From: Dasyornis broadbenti | Taxonomy: Eukaryota; Chordata; Aves; Passeriformes; Dasyornithidae | Assembly (NCBI GenBank): GCA_013397935.1 | Contig: VZRN01001098.1 | Location: forward strand, 33,524-97,523 | Length of the DNA stretch: 64,000 nt | Direction: 5' to 3' | Shown here: positions 39,894 through 51,208 of the stretch, in pieces | Numbering within the stretch: position 1 is the stretch's first letter | How the letters are laid out: each line of letters starts with the position of its first letter | Program-made: the position numbers and the translations under genes | The notes under the pieces: model-generated | Databases searched by the model: none | Told to the model about the DNA's origin: nothing | Seen by the model: only the letters and a program-made list of their open reading frames with translations

Positions 39894-42800
39894 TTTTTTG
39901 GGGTTTTTGCTCTTGCTTTACTACACTTAAAGTTTTCTAGACTGTGCATACTTTGTACTGAATTAGACATTGTTTAATGTATAAATTTATTTCTTTAAAA
40001 TCCATGGAGAGGAAATATATATGCAAGAGTTATGAAATTTTATAGGAAAATATTTAACATAGATCATGTAAATAAGACCTGAATGATTTCTCACATTTCG
40101 ATATGTGAAAACTAATTGCAATACTATGAATTTCCTATTTTAAATTATGAGGGATGAAAAAGTCAATGTTTATTATCATCTTCACCCTCCTTCTCACTAA
40201 TTTTAAATTATGCCTTTAAGTTGCAGAAAACCTGGATACCCGGATCCGCAAAGGAAGATAGGAGCCAAGCACTAACATTAAGGTCTTCTCATGCTAGCTT
40301 TCCTCATATTGTATCTAATGTGTAAGCTGTCTGAAAGTCTTTACAGCAGGCTCTAAATGCCTGAGGTTGAGGAGATATAGAATAACCTTGGCATTATCAT
40401 AATGCATGACCTTAGATGATTATTTTGGAGTTAAATCCTAGCAGGATTTTCAATCTGAATGTTTCTAGTCCCAACTGACAAGGAAAAATGCCAGATTCAC
40501 TGGAAATGTAGTTCTAAATGGTGATAATGCTTCTGCCAGGGTCTTTTTGTCTCAATACATTCCCCTATTTTTTTTCCAATAAACTAATACTGGGATAATT
40601 TGAGTTGGCTAGAGAGTTTGCTTTTTTTTTGGTAGTAATTCCCTATCTATCTTTCTTCCAAAGGGTTCTTCATTTCTTACATTACTAACTGAGCCAGTGA
40701 AAAAGAAGGTGAAAATGATTCCTCAGGGTAGTGATGAGGACATATATTAGAAAGGATGGGCATAGTAATTCACATACCTATCCCAATTAACGTATGCTGA
40801 AACCCTGCAGATCCTGCACATCTACCTGCAGGGCCAAAATTTTGTGACTTCAACTTGCTTTCTGTGCAATGCAGGGATGTACTCTAGGTTCATTTGCACA
40901 CATTACCACCAACTGTTACTAAAGTAGTTTAGCTTGCCCTTTTCCGGTGTAAGAACACATAGACAGCATGTCGTACCATATTACTTCACTGTTCCTTCCT
41001 TTTGCCCCAAACAGTGATGCGTGCAAATTCATTTAAGTGTTTTGCAGAGACCACATTTAGAGCACAAGGCCACATTTTCTTGGCTAGAAATTCAACCCAC
41101 CTTTGTATACAGCAAATAATAAAGGGCAGCTAGATGCTAATTTGCTTCCTAGATCTTACACTGAAACAGGCAATACATGTTTTCTGTTTGTCCCACAGTA
41201 CAGCATTACCTCTTTATTGAGCTGAGCAGATTACTGAAGTGCCAAGATTCTTTCTGTATATGAACGCAGAAAACTATCAATAGAAATGACAATGAGCTGC
41301 AAATTAAGAAGAAGAAGGGAGGAAAAAAGTGAAATAATGAACAATATTTTGGTACAAACTGCTTGAAGTACACCCCTTTCCTTTCTCAAATTGTCCTGAT
41401 CACTGGTGTCTTAACACTTAATGGATCCAAAACTGACGTCAGAGAAATTTTAAAAAAACTACTTCAGTAACAAGTTATCTTTGAAAAAATATTTGATCTG
41501 CCAGTAATTTTTTTCCTTGCTGCTTTTCTGTCTAAACTAAGAAAGAACTGTTCTCCTCAAGCCTAATGAAAGTTTATTTTCACACTTTTCATAGGCCAAT
41601 TTAAAAATAAAAGCAAAATAGAACAAAACTAAAATAAAATAAACAAGATAATAGTATCCCAATTCATCTTTTCTTTAAATACTTCAGGATAATGTGTGGG
41701 TTTTCAAGTGCTTTAATCAAGCATGCATTTTTAACTTGCTATATGATAATTTCTGTCAAGCAATAAAAGTTTTAAGTAATATGCCAGTAAAATATAGAAT
41801 TAGTTTCCAAATGTGTAATTTGAATTTTAAATTCTTTGAAACAGTTCCTCACTTGAAGTAAATCAACATAGTTCCTTGTAAAAGTTATTTGGAAATTAGC
41901 CCTTTGATACTGATAGAAAAAGCAGAATGCAAAATCTCAAGAAGATAATTTTCTTTCTGGGTTGACTGGATGTTTCTGTGCCTGTGTAAATATCAAGCTT
42001 GTAGAAATGACGTGACATACTTATAGACATGAAAAAGGTTCTTAACAATGATTTGTTCTAAGCTGACAAGTTTTAACAAATTATTTTCAACAGAGATTCA
42101 AAACAACCTGCAAACCAGCAGTTGATAATATTTGTCAAATTACATATTAAATTAATGATTGACATTAGAAGGATTGGCAGATATTTGCCTCAGTAGCAAA
42201 GTTATATTAATGGTATTTGCTGTGAACTTTTTGAGCATCTTACATTTATCTTTGGGGAAAAACAATGAGGCATATGAGTCTTGTTAATTTTATCCATGTA
42301 CCATCATTGTATTTCTTATGAGTCCTGTGTCTAGTCAAGTAACCATACAATAATAAAGATAAATAAGTATCTGACAGAGCTCTGCAAATACTATTCTAAA
42401 TGACTGAGTCAGACTGAAATTTGTCATATTGTCTAATGTTTAACAGTGAAAGTAATTCGAGGATAGTCGCTTTCTGTGCAAGTTCTGCATCATTTCAACA
42501 GCTTGAAGCCACAAGGACAGTTTTTAATTGTTTATGTGATATATCATTTGATTGTCTCCTTCACTCTGTACCAAAAAAAGAACGCAGTAAATTAATAATA
42601 AGCTCAGGCACAGCTGCAAAGTAACTGCTACAGGATAAGATTGATTTATATCTAAGGTGATGATGCCTAGACTCCAGATAACTAAATAGGGAATATAAAT
42701 TTCCTGCAATATCTCAGATCATGATCACAAGTTTGGTATTCCAAATTTCTGTTGATACAACAGACTTTGATACATGGCACTATGGTATACATTTGTGTGA

Positions 42801-43189
42801 ATTAACTTTGAAAGTATAAGAGTAGATAGGAGCTGAATAACTTTCTAGAATATGTTCTTTAGCTCTGTCACATATTTATAAGGAGCAGCAGGTACTGAGC
42901 TTCTACACGAAAGTAATAATGAAAAGTAATGCAGACAGAAATAGCTTGCCTCTAGCAAGACTAATGGCAAGGTCAGATCACATCAATTAAATGAGAAAGC
43001 CTTCAAGATAAAGTTCATTCCACACATTATGAACTCTTTCTTTCCTTCCAAACAAGTGCCTGGTCTTGCAAGTATAAGGCTGCTTAACTGTAAATTCAAA
43101 GATCTACACCAAAAAACAACTGGGAAAAAAGTTATTGACTTCTAAATACTAAACAATAATGGTAGACAATTTAAATTAAAAAAGAAAAG
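39894..43189. other. AT-rich non-coding DNA
   Basis: No gene or repeat family recognised. A higher-complexity patch near 41005-41160 could be conserved but cannot be tested here. Confidence 0.65.
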
Positions 43190-43338
43190 AAAAAAACAAA
43201 AACAAAAATAAAAAAACCAAACCAAACCAAAACCAAACAACAAACAACAACAAAAAACCCAAAAACAAACAAACAAAACCCAAAACCAAACCAAATAAAA
43301 AAGAAAACAAAAAACCCCAACAAAATCCAACAAAAACC
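43190..43338. repeat. A/C-only low-complexity tract, 149 nt
   Basis: The plus strand contains only A and C apart from one G and three T, arranged as AAACC, ACAA and CCAAA units. Minus-strand frames through it translate to Phe/Gly/Val/Trp-rich strings, which are artefacts of the GT-rich complement. Confidence 0.9.
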
Positions 43339-45763
43339 TCTCCAACTGGTAGAATACAGGAAGTATCTTCTTTTAAATATTCCAAAATACACCACAGCTG
43401 CTGTCAGTGTTTCCCTAACTGTTAAAGACTTTAAAAATTGCAGTATGACAATTTCTTTTATGTTTTAAGATTTTAAATAACGTTCAAAACCAATGTTCAA
43501 TAAATGAAAATACATAAAACCAGCAAGCAGATTCACATTTTCTCTCTTGAAGTATGATTATTTTGCAATTGTCTGTGAGAAAACTCTCCTTGCTGAATTT
43601 TGGTCCTCAAAGCTGATTAGAGATATCATTACACATCCCTCCCAGGCAAGAACTTGACATTTCAAGTCTGTTCTTGTTCAATTTAAGTTCTAGTCTTAGT
43701 TTCATCCCTTCTTAAGTACAAAATTAGCAGTAAATGAACCGCTGTCTCACTAAATCTAAAGCGCAATTTGAATCAAAGCCAATTTCAACTAATCCTGAAC
43801 TCAGCCTAAGAAGTGTAGTGTAGGGTTAAAAATCCCCACTACTTTTTCCCCCATTTTTTCCCCTTCTTTTCCCCTGTTAAGCTGCTGCCTTATGGTTGAT
43901 GCTTGACTACAGATGAAAAAAGCAGCCCCCAAAATTTTGCAGAGCTAGGTAAGACCAAGATCAAAGTAATTACAGTTTCCACAGACCTCTGTGCAATACC
44001 ATTACTTGGAAAAAATGTTGGTTTTTGGTACTTTTTTGACAATTAAACAAGGCACATAGATGAAAACATATGGCACTTTGAGGTTACTCGAAACAGCAAA
44101 AAGAAAAGGCTAAAATCATTAACATATCTTTAATCCAAAGTATTTTGGTTAAATGTTGGATATTTTTTATTTAGAACCTCAAAATGGAAATAATAAATAA
44201 TTTAATAATTGAAATAATAGAAATAAAAACAATAACAGCAATGATAATAATAATAATTGACATGATGAGTGAAAACAGTTCTTCAGAATAGTGAATCTTA
44301 GGAAAATGACACTGCTTTGAGAGGGAACTTCAAAATCTCAGAAGGAGTAAGACAAGTATTGAAGCTTAATAAGAGCCATGACAGAGGCCAGGCAAAATAC
44401 AGAATATTTGCGAAAAAATGACCATAGCCATCTAAAAGAACAAAAATTTTCACCCAGTTTTTTTTTTAACCCCTGTGAATAATTTTTAGTGGAATGCAAT
44501 GGGGGAAATAGGAAATTCTTGTTGAATAGGTCCTAAACACAGAGAGAAAAAAAACCTATGAAAATATAACTAGAAATTACGCATAAAATAAAGTGCTGAT
44601 AAAACTAATCATTCTCATATGACAAAAAGGAGGGTTGGTGCAGAACTCTATGGGAGTTCTATTTATAGTATTAATGGGAAGAAAAATACAGAGAAAGTTC
44701 CAGATAGGTTCCTCTCCGGCCATTTTGAAGTCATGATGCACTTAGGCATTAACACAATGTTTACAAAAATTAAAATCTTCTTTTGTTGCGTTTGAGAGGA
44801 CACAAACAACTTTTGGGGTGGAGTTTAGTTTTACTTTTTGCTGGCTTCAATGGGTACAGATTTTCCACCAAAGTATCTTGAATATATCTCGTTTCTAATC
44901 AAACAACAGCAAGAGGTCTGAATTTCAAACTTGAAAAGAAAGAGAAGGTTATTTAGATGCTTAAATGGTATCACTTCACTATTGAGAATCCAAATTCAAA
45001 TTAATTGCAAAAAACCCCAAATTCACTATTTATGTGCTTTGCCTAAATGGAGGAATTTCAGAAAGAATGTTCCCTTTCTTGTAGTAGAGTTTGTGAGAAT
45101 GGTGGTAAGAGTTCAGTTTATTTAATGTGTGATAAATTCTGTTCAGACAAACAGTAGCTCTCTGGTCTTGATTGGAAAAGTCACTATACAGTAATAATTT
45201 TTCAGACTTGGTTTTATGACTTTTACTTTCTCATTTCACAGTGAATAATTTTGTTTATTGATTAGTTTTTTGCCTATGGATATAAAAGAGAACTAAGTGT
45301 ATCACAAACAAGTTATCTGTATTTGCAGCCAGAATGAGGATAAATATACACGCATACACAGATACCACTTACATGCAAATGAGTTCTGTAAAGACAGGAG
45401 ATATCTTCGTCTAAGAATCCACATAACTTACATACCATTTTTAATGACAGGTAATAACGTAAACTGACAAGTATTCAATTACATGTGAGCTTGGTAAGGA
45501 ATTTCTCACAGCTTCTCCTTGGAAAGCCTGAGATATAAACCTAGACAGAACACAGAGAATCCTGATTCCTTATGCTCGTGAGCTGGTGTCAGAGTCCTGC
45601 TTTTCTTTGCTCTTCTTCTAGTTTTACTTTTTAAGTGATAAAACTCCATGTAGACAGTGTGCTAGCCTAATTGAGCAGTAAAGATGAGGACACAAATTTA
45701 TCTCCCTTGTCTGCAAGGTTTAGAGTAGGGATTTCGGTGCAGGTTTTCTGACGCTAAGGAAGA

Positions 45764-45806
45764 ATATGTGTATATATGTATATCTGTGTGTGTGTGTGTA
45801 TGTACT
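45764..45806. repeat. Compound TA/TG microsatellite
   Basis: Alternating purine-pyrimidine units (TATATATG, then TG repeated) interrupted once by a C near 45784. Likely polymorphic in length. Confidence 0.85.
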
Positions 45807-47473
45807 ATAGACATGTACACAATCATGCTGAGAGAGGATTGCAGAGCCAGTATGTCTTGAACCAGTCACCGTCCATTACACCTTAAAGAGGAGAGGCTGA
45901 GTAACAACTGTCGACATAGGCGACAAGTAGCCATGCTCATTAGCTCTCAATTAGGTAAAAACAGAGGTTTGAATTCAGATGTTTTTCTTACCTTGAATGT
46001 AGCAAATTGGCTATTTCAAAAATCCCTCTCTCTTTCTTCTCACTTTTTATTGTTTTCCTTTGTTTAAAACCTTGGATGGAAAAAAAAAATTGAATTCTTG
46101 ACCTGCATAATTGAAATCTCAGCAAGCTTTATGGGGCAGTAAAATAATTTCACATGCAGTTCTTTTTCCCTGTGATAAAAATAAGTGCAACTGAAGGATT
46201 TGTCTGCCTTTCAAAATAGAATGTAAATTATACTAATAGTTTTTCATCCAAATAGCTAAGCTTTTCAAACACAATGGAAATACTGTCTAAGTAAAAGGAA
46301 CCATAACTATTCCACTACTCTGTAATAAATATTTAATTCTTTGTCTTATCTAATGAAGTTTTAGAGAGAAAAAAGAATCTCTACATTTATACAATATGAT
46401 TACACTCCAGGTCAAGCTATAAAAGAAAATAAAAATCTTTGTGCTATTAAATTTAAATGTTTCTTTGACACATAATCGTGATGATACATTTATAATTTAA
46501 ACAAAAGCACCTTAAAGTCTGACAGGCAAAAGGAGATTTAGGGCACATTGAGTGTTCAGAACAGAAGAGATAAGAGTGATGAATTACCAGTGATAACAAG
46601 TAAAGACTATCAAGATACAATTTTCTTCAAACATTCATTATTTTTATTGTATACATTGAATTACTGAGTCTTCTGTAACATGACTATATTAATTTTCTTT
46701 AGGAAATCCTCGATGAATTCAAAACAGAATAAATTCTAGGCTTTCAATCAATTTCCTTATTGTCTTTGATGCATAGCAGTCAGGAATTAATTCTGTAATA
46801 GCTAGTGCAGATCTCAGAAAGGAATATGAATTGAAGTATCAAAATTAAACAGAATTTAGATTTCTTTTAAAGGGACTCAGAAAACACAAGACTGTAAGGA
46901 AACAAAAAACCTCAAACTATAAAACCAAATTCTTGGAAGTATTTTTGAATTATTAATCAAGTTGCTGCAGAATCATCCTTGAAAAGAAATGAGATTGCAG
47001 ATGCGTATTTGTATTGCTTGGATGAAGAAGTGTTCCATTTATTCTTTCCTATTTTCTTACACTGCACTTCTTAGGGATGATATTTTGATGGCATCATTTA
47101 ATTTTCTTATTTATGGGAAAAAAAAGTCAATCACAAAATAACACCATCAACCAACCAAACAATAAATCAATAATTTTTTAGTAAAAAATTAAGAATACCG
47201 AAATGTATTCAAGGACACTGTTTGAGACTTTGTATTTCTCTATGGTTTTGTTAACACCTATTCGATATCTGCAGTTAAAAATTCTAATGGAATTATTTTC
47301 TTATTGCTACTATTTGATTTTCAGTTTCTTGTTCTTATGTTTCTGCTAATCTTATAATTCAGTCTGTAGATTTTTAGGACTTTAGGGTTACTCTCCAATA
47401 CACCTGAGTATATCAATTGAGATTTATTGTCCTTGAAGATACCTACATTAACTTTTAGAGTTTTGTCTTTCAG

Positions 47474-47491
47474 GATGTCAAAAAAGATCAG
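47474..47491 (+). other. Candidate 18-nt microexon (unproven)
   Basis: Preceded by an acceptor with a pyrimidine tract (TTTTGTCTTTCAG) and followed by CAG|gtaaat. The 18 nt keep frame and would encode DVKKDQ. Microexons of this size exist in neuronal transcripts, but so short a segment can arise by chance. Confidence 0.1.
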
Positions 47492-47817
47492 GTAAATAGA
47501 AATATTTTTTACATACTAAGGACCAGGTTTTACTACTGCACCCATATGTATATGTATTTGTTAGGATCCATTATTTATAAGGTTTACATGTAAGGATCTA
47601 AAGCATTTTTAAGGATCTTTCTTCATTTTCTCTCATTGAGAGAATTCAGAATGACGGTGTCTCTCTTGTCTTAAAAAGAGACAAACCAATCTTTCAGGAT
47701 AAATCTTTTTTCTGGGAACTATTCCACTGAAACACTGGGACAAACAGTGGAATTAGATCTACATTTGAATTATAGGGATTAAAATTGTCCCATGGTACAT
47801 GAAAAAATGTTATCTGA

Positions 47818-47861
47818 GTGTGTATATACATATATGTATATATGCACATATATATGTACAT
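47818..47861. repeat. 44-nt strictly alternating purine-pyrimidine tract
   Basis: TG, TA and CA dinucleotides alternate without a break for 44 nt. Mostly TA steps, so it is more likely an easily unwound AT microsatellite than a strong Z-DNA former. Confidence 0.85.
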
Positions 47862-48281
47862 TTACTTTTTAATAAATAAATAATAAATATGTACATATTT
47901 ACTTTTCAATAACCTTCTCAAAAACAAATCCTAAAATAATTTCTTGAAAATATATTGTCATTTTTTACATCTCTGAAATGTTTATCCCTTTTGCCAAGTC
48001 ATTACAAGTGTAATAGGGATCAGAACTGAAAAGACCATCTTGTTTGGACTGTAATGATCAGCTTAGAACTGGAACAGAATACCTTGAGATTTACTCCAAA
48101 TTTTACATTTTTATTCCGTTTGTATGGCAAAGTTTTGTTAGCAGAGGGGCTGCAGGGTTGGTTTCTGTGGGAAGACACAAGATGCTGTCCCCATGTCAGA
48201 CAGAGACAGTTTCAGACAACTCTAAGATGTAGCTGCTACTGGCCAAAACTGAATCTCACTGATGCTGTGGCCACCTGCATG

Positions 48282-48295
48282 ATAACATATTAAAG
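48282..48295 (+). promoter_or_regulatory. TATA-like region of the older LTR
   Basis: ATAACATATTAAAG sits about 160 bp from the left edge of the LTR copy, in a plausible U3 promoter position. It is degenerate and no activity can be assumed. Confidence 0.3.
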
Positions 48296-48386
48296 AAAGG
48301 GTAAAAAACAAGAGCAGCCAGAAGAGAAGAGTGAGAATATGTGAGAAACAGCTGTGAATGAAGGAGAGGAAGGTGCTTCACATGCC

Positions 48387-48737
48387 AGAGCACAGCTTCC
48401 CCATGCAGCTCCTAGGGAAAGCCTGTGCTGAAGCTGGTTGTCCCATTGCAGCCCAGGAAAGTCCATGGTGGAGCAGATATCGACCCTTGCAGGCTATGAG
48501 CAGAAGGATGTGCTGTGAAGGAAGCGGCAGTGCATGGAGACCCCATGCTGAAGGAAGATCCTGGCAAGAGCTGCGGCCTGTGGAAAGAGAAGCCCATGCT
48601 GGAGCATAACTCCTGGCTGGACCTGTGATGCTGTAGGGAACCCACACTGGATTAGGCTGTTCCTGAAGGACTGCACCTTGTAGAAATGACCCACACGGAA
48701 GCAGTTTGTGTACGGGAGGAACTCCATGCTGGAGCAG
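48387..48737 (+). repeat. Degenerate tandem units of the LTR, second copy
   Basis: Variants of GGAGCAG recur at about 48387, 48470, 48550, 48601, 48649, 48697 and 48731. The spacings (83, 80, 51, 48, 48, 34) parallel those in the 14-kb copy, so the array predates both insertions. Confidence 0.7.
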
Positions 48738-48976
48738 GAGTACAACATTGATGAAGAAGAAGTGGCAGTCACATAACATTATGAGTTGATCACAACCACC
48801 ATTTCCCATCCTCTTCATGGGATAGGAGGTAGTAGAGTTGGAGGTAAGTTGAGCCTCAGAAGAAGACAGGAAGGAACTAGGGAGTTGGTTTTGTTCCTCA
48901 CTATGTGTTACGAATGGGAGACAGGGGTTGAGTTAAATCTGCCTTTTGCCTAGGCCTTTGGTAGCAGGCAGCAACT

Positions 48977-48982
48977 TTTATT
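48977..48982 (-). terminator. Polyadenylation signal of the nested LTR
   Basis: AATAAA on the minus strand, about 70 bp before the LTR 3' end. It directly abuts a 20-bp inverted repeat (48981-49000), TTGGGGTGC/GCACCCCAA around a 2-nt centre, which would form a hairpin just upstream of the signal in the transcript. Confidence 0.6.
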
Positions 48983-49426
48983 GGGGTGCCTGCACCCCAA
49001 AACCCAGTCTCGTTCGCAAGTTCTTTAATAATGGGCCAATTAGGTCTAATATAAAATTAATTACTGTTTATTAGACACAAGAAAACAACAAGGTAAGGAA
49101 CTAAACAAACTATATACTACACAAAATGAAATAGAAACAAAAGAAAAGAAAATAAAACAAAACAACAACAAAAAAACCCAAAAACCCTACTAGCAGATGA
49201 CACAGCGCAAATTGAGGCACCCATAGTTACAGCTAGCGAAGAAGTAATACAATTTAGGAAACCAATATATCTTACCAACTCCAGTTTGGTGATGGAACAT
49301 ACATTAGAATCCTTTCACTCAATCCTCGAGGAAGCAACCACAGGCCTGCGTCCAGACCTGGGGAGAGTCTCCTCCATGCTTCAGAGTATGTGCAGGAAAC
49401 CTCTGCCTCTGTGATATTTCGTGTGT

Positions 49427-49434
49427 CTTTTATA
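49427..49434 (-). promoter_or_regulatory. TATA box of the nested LTR
   Basis: TATAAAAG on the minus strand, about 200 bp inside the LTR from its 5' end at 49637, where an LTR core promoter is expected. Confidence 0.6.
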
Positions 49435-49555
49435 GTGTAAAAGTGTGTCTTTCGGTCACTTACTTATTCTTTTCATCTCTTTCCACACCTGGTTTTCCCG
49501 TACCAAGATGTCAGGATTCAGGCTCTCAGGCACCAAGAGATAATCTCTTGCAGAG

Positions 49556-49579
49556 TCATTGACTCGATCATTGACTCGA
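49556..49579. repeat. 12-bp tandem duplication in the LTR U3
   Basis: TCATTGACTCGA occurs twice head to tail upstream of the TATA box. A near-palindrome, CAAGAGAT-A-ATCTCTTG (49534-49550), lies beside it. Duplicated U3 motifs commonly act as transcription-factor sites in LTRs; no factor is assigned. Confidence 0.8.
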
Positions 49580-49867
49580 TCTGGGCTATCTATGCCAGCT
49601 TTGTGGGTGAGAGATAGAGGTGGAACACCCTGTCACACTATGTTACTCTATTTTTTAATTGGCAATAACTTAAAAAATCTTCCACAGGTAGAGTCTGTTT
49701 TTCCTATGACTGTAGTTGATGAGGGATCTCTGTGTCTTTACCTCAACACAAGAGCTGTGTCAATGCAAGAGCTGCTTCACTGTGTTTCTTCCCCGTGTCC
49801 TGCTGCAGAGAGAGTGAAAAAACAACCTGGTGGAGACTTTGCTGCCAGCCAGGGTTAACCCACCACA

Positions 49868-50789
49868 CCATGTTATACTGAAAAACAGAAAATACCAACA
49901 GTTCTCTTCAGCCTAAGACAGAAAAAATGTCCTCCCAAGTCTCATATCTAGGAATTTGTTAATATTATGAAGACTGAACACTGTAAACTTTGTATCTCTG
50001 TACAGTTCCTATTATTCTCACTTGACCCCAAAAATGTTTTCAATTGTTTACAAAAACAACCTGTGAATTTTAATTTAAACATCTCTCTATTACACATTCA
50101 ACACCAGTTTTCTTTCACTCAATTCTTACGGTTTTACATCACAACTTCATGGCTTTTCCAATAATGTTGCTTTCCATTCTGAAGTTTTTCCTCAGACCCA
50201 TTTTGCACTGTTGAATAAGTCCTGCCTAACCTCAGTGATTTATTGGCTCTCAGTTGCCCCAGCCAACTTATCACTTGTGCCGTGCTGACCCTGAAGCAAT
50301 CTGAGATCGGAAGTACACAGCCAATAATAGATGTCATCATTTAATGTCTTTTGTGCGCTAGGCATTCTCCTCCTTCTGTCTTTTGAATGATTCCTCATTC
50401 AACATTTTAATTGAGCTTAAAATTTTCTTGTATTGTTCCACAGACTTCTGATTTGCATTGATTAAATTCCACATTTATTTTGTATATTTTTTATTTACTC
50501 AGCATATATATATATCTGTTGATTTAATGACAATACAGAATGCTTCAGCACGTTATGAAGATTGTACTGACATCTGTAGCTGCAATATTGACACATGGTG
50601 AAACTGTGATTGATTTTTTTATGTTAGCAAAAAGATGTCAAAACATATTAATTCTGAATATTATTTTCTCTTGCTTACTAAATAACTTACAAGGGGAAAC
50701 CAGCAATTTCCTCTTAAAAAAATACCAATACAAAAGCCTTTTAAAGAGATTTGTAAAAAAAAAAAAAATACAGGAAATTGGCTGTCAGG
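49868..50789. other. AT-rich non-coding DNA
   Basis: No gene recognised; short frames only. A TA run occurs near 50505-50515 and an A run near 50756-50768 just before the CR1 fragment. Confidence 0.65.
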
Positions 50790-51208
50790 AACCTCAATGT
50801 AATTTAGCAAAAGAAAATGCAAAGTCCTATATCTTTCCTATGAGGAAAAGCGACAGAGCTGAGATTCTTTAGCCTGGAGAAGGCTCATGAGGATCTCATC
50901 AATGCCTGAAAGGGAGAAGTAAAGAAGACCAAAAGAAGCTCTTTCTGGTGGCACCCATTGAAAAGCCGAGAACTAATGGACACAGACTGAAACACAAGAA
51001 GCTCCACCTGATTATAAGAGAACACTTCTATCACTGTGAGAGTGAATAAAAAGGTGGAGGAGTCTTCATCCTTGGAGATACTCTAAAGCAGCATGGAAAT
51101 GGTCTGAGGCAAACAGCTCTTGGTGACTGTTCCAAGGGGAATCAGGGGGTTGGACCAAATGGCCTCCAGAAGTGTCTTTTAACCTCAGCAATTCTGTGAC
51201 TCTGTAAT
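50790..51208 (+). mobile_element. CR1 LINE 3' end, sense
   Basis: The stretch carries CR1 3'-region landmarks in order: an FNK.KC-like GAAAATGCAAAGTCCTA, TAGCCTGGAGAAGGCTCA, CCATCCTTGG-like TTCATCCTTGGAGATACTC, GGGGGTTGGACCAAATGG, and the terminus AACCTCAGCAATTCTGTGAC. It ends in about one and a half units of the octamer tail (ATTCTGTG/ACTCTGTA), as CR1 does in place of poly(A). An internal deletion joins the RT tail to the 3' part. Non-coding. Confidence 0.85.

Larger units (their letters stand above)
43339..47817. other. AT-rich non-coding DNA
   Basis: No gene recognised. Contains a TA/TG microsatellite (45764-45806), AAT triplet runs near 44235-44258, an octamer ATGCAAAT near 45374, and a splice-site-bounded 18-nt segment (47474-47491). 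Confidence 0.6.
48906..49637 (-). mobile_element. Solo LTR (732 bp), antisense, nested in the older LTR
   Basis: The element begins TGTTACG and ends GTCACA (inverted-repeat termini TGTTAC/TGTGAC) and is bracketed by CTATG at 48901-48905 and 49638-49642, a 5-bp target-site duplication. With the preceding CA the shared direct repeat is CACTATG. Orientation is minus: TATAAAAG at 49434-49427 and AATAAA at 48982-48977 both read on that strand, leaving about 70 bp of U5. No internal retroviral genes are present, so it arose by LTR-LTR recombination. A 5-bp duplication is typical of ERVL-type integration, but the class is not established. The flanking host element aligns across the insertion. Confidence 0.8.
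48121..49867 (+). mobile_element. LTR-type retroelement copy, near complete, split by a second LTR
   Basis: About 1 kb of LTR-like sequence in plus orientation, interrupted by the element at 48906-49637. The left edge is placed at TGTATGGCAAAG; the right edge is the shared end CCCACCACA at 49867. A TATA-like region (ATAACATATTAAAG) lies near 48282-48295, followed by tandem GGAGCAG units (48387-48737). The part after the insertion (49643-49867) aligns with 14617-14828 of the other copy. There is no gag/pol remnant, so it is probably a solo LTR. No clear target-site duplication is visible (flanks CCGTT and CCATG). A 146-codon minus frame at 48378-48818 is a by-product of the tandem units. Confidence 0.7.

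Noticed and set aside
43142..43395. Three overlapping minus-strand frames coding Phe/Trp/Gly-rich hydrophobic peptides
   Set aside because: They are translations of the A/C-only tract read from its GT-rich complement; three frames open at once indicates low complexity.
48378..48818. 146-codon minus-strand open frame
   Set aside because: It lies on the GGAGCAG tandem units of an LTR repeat, which lack stops by composition; the 14-kb copy breaks the frame differently and no domain is visible.
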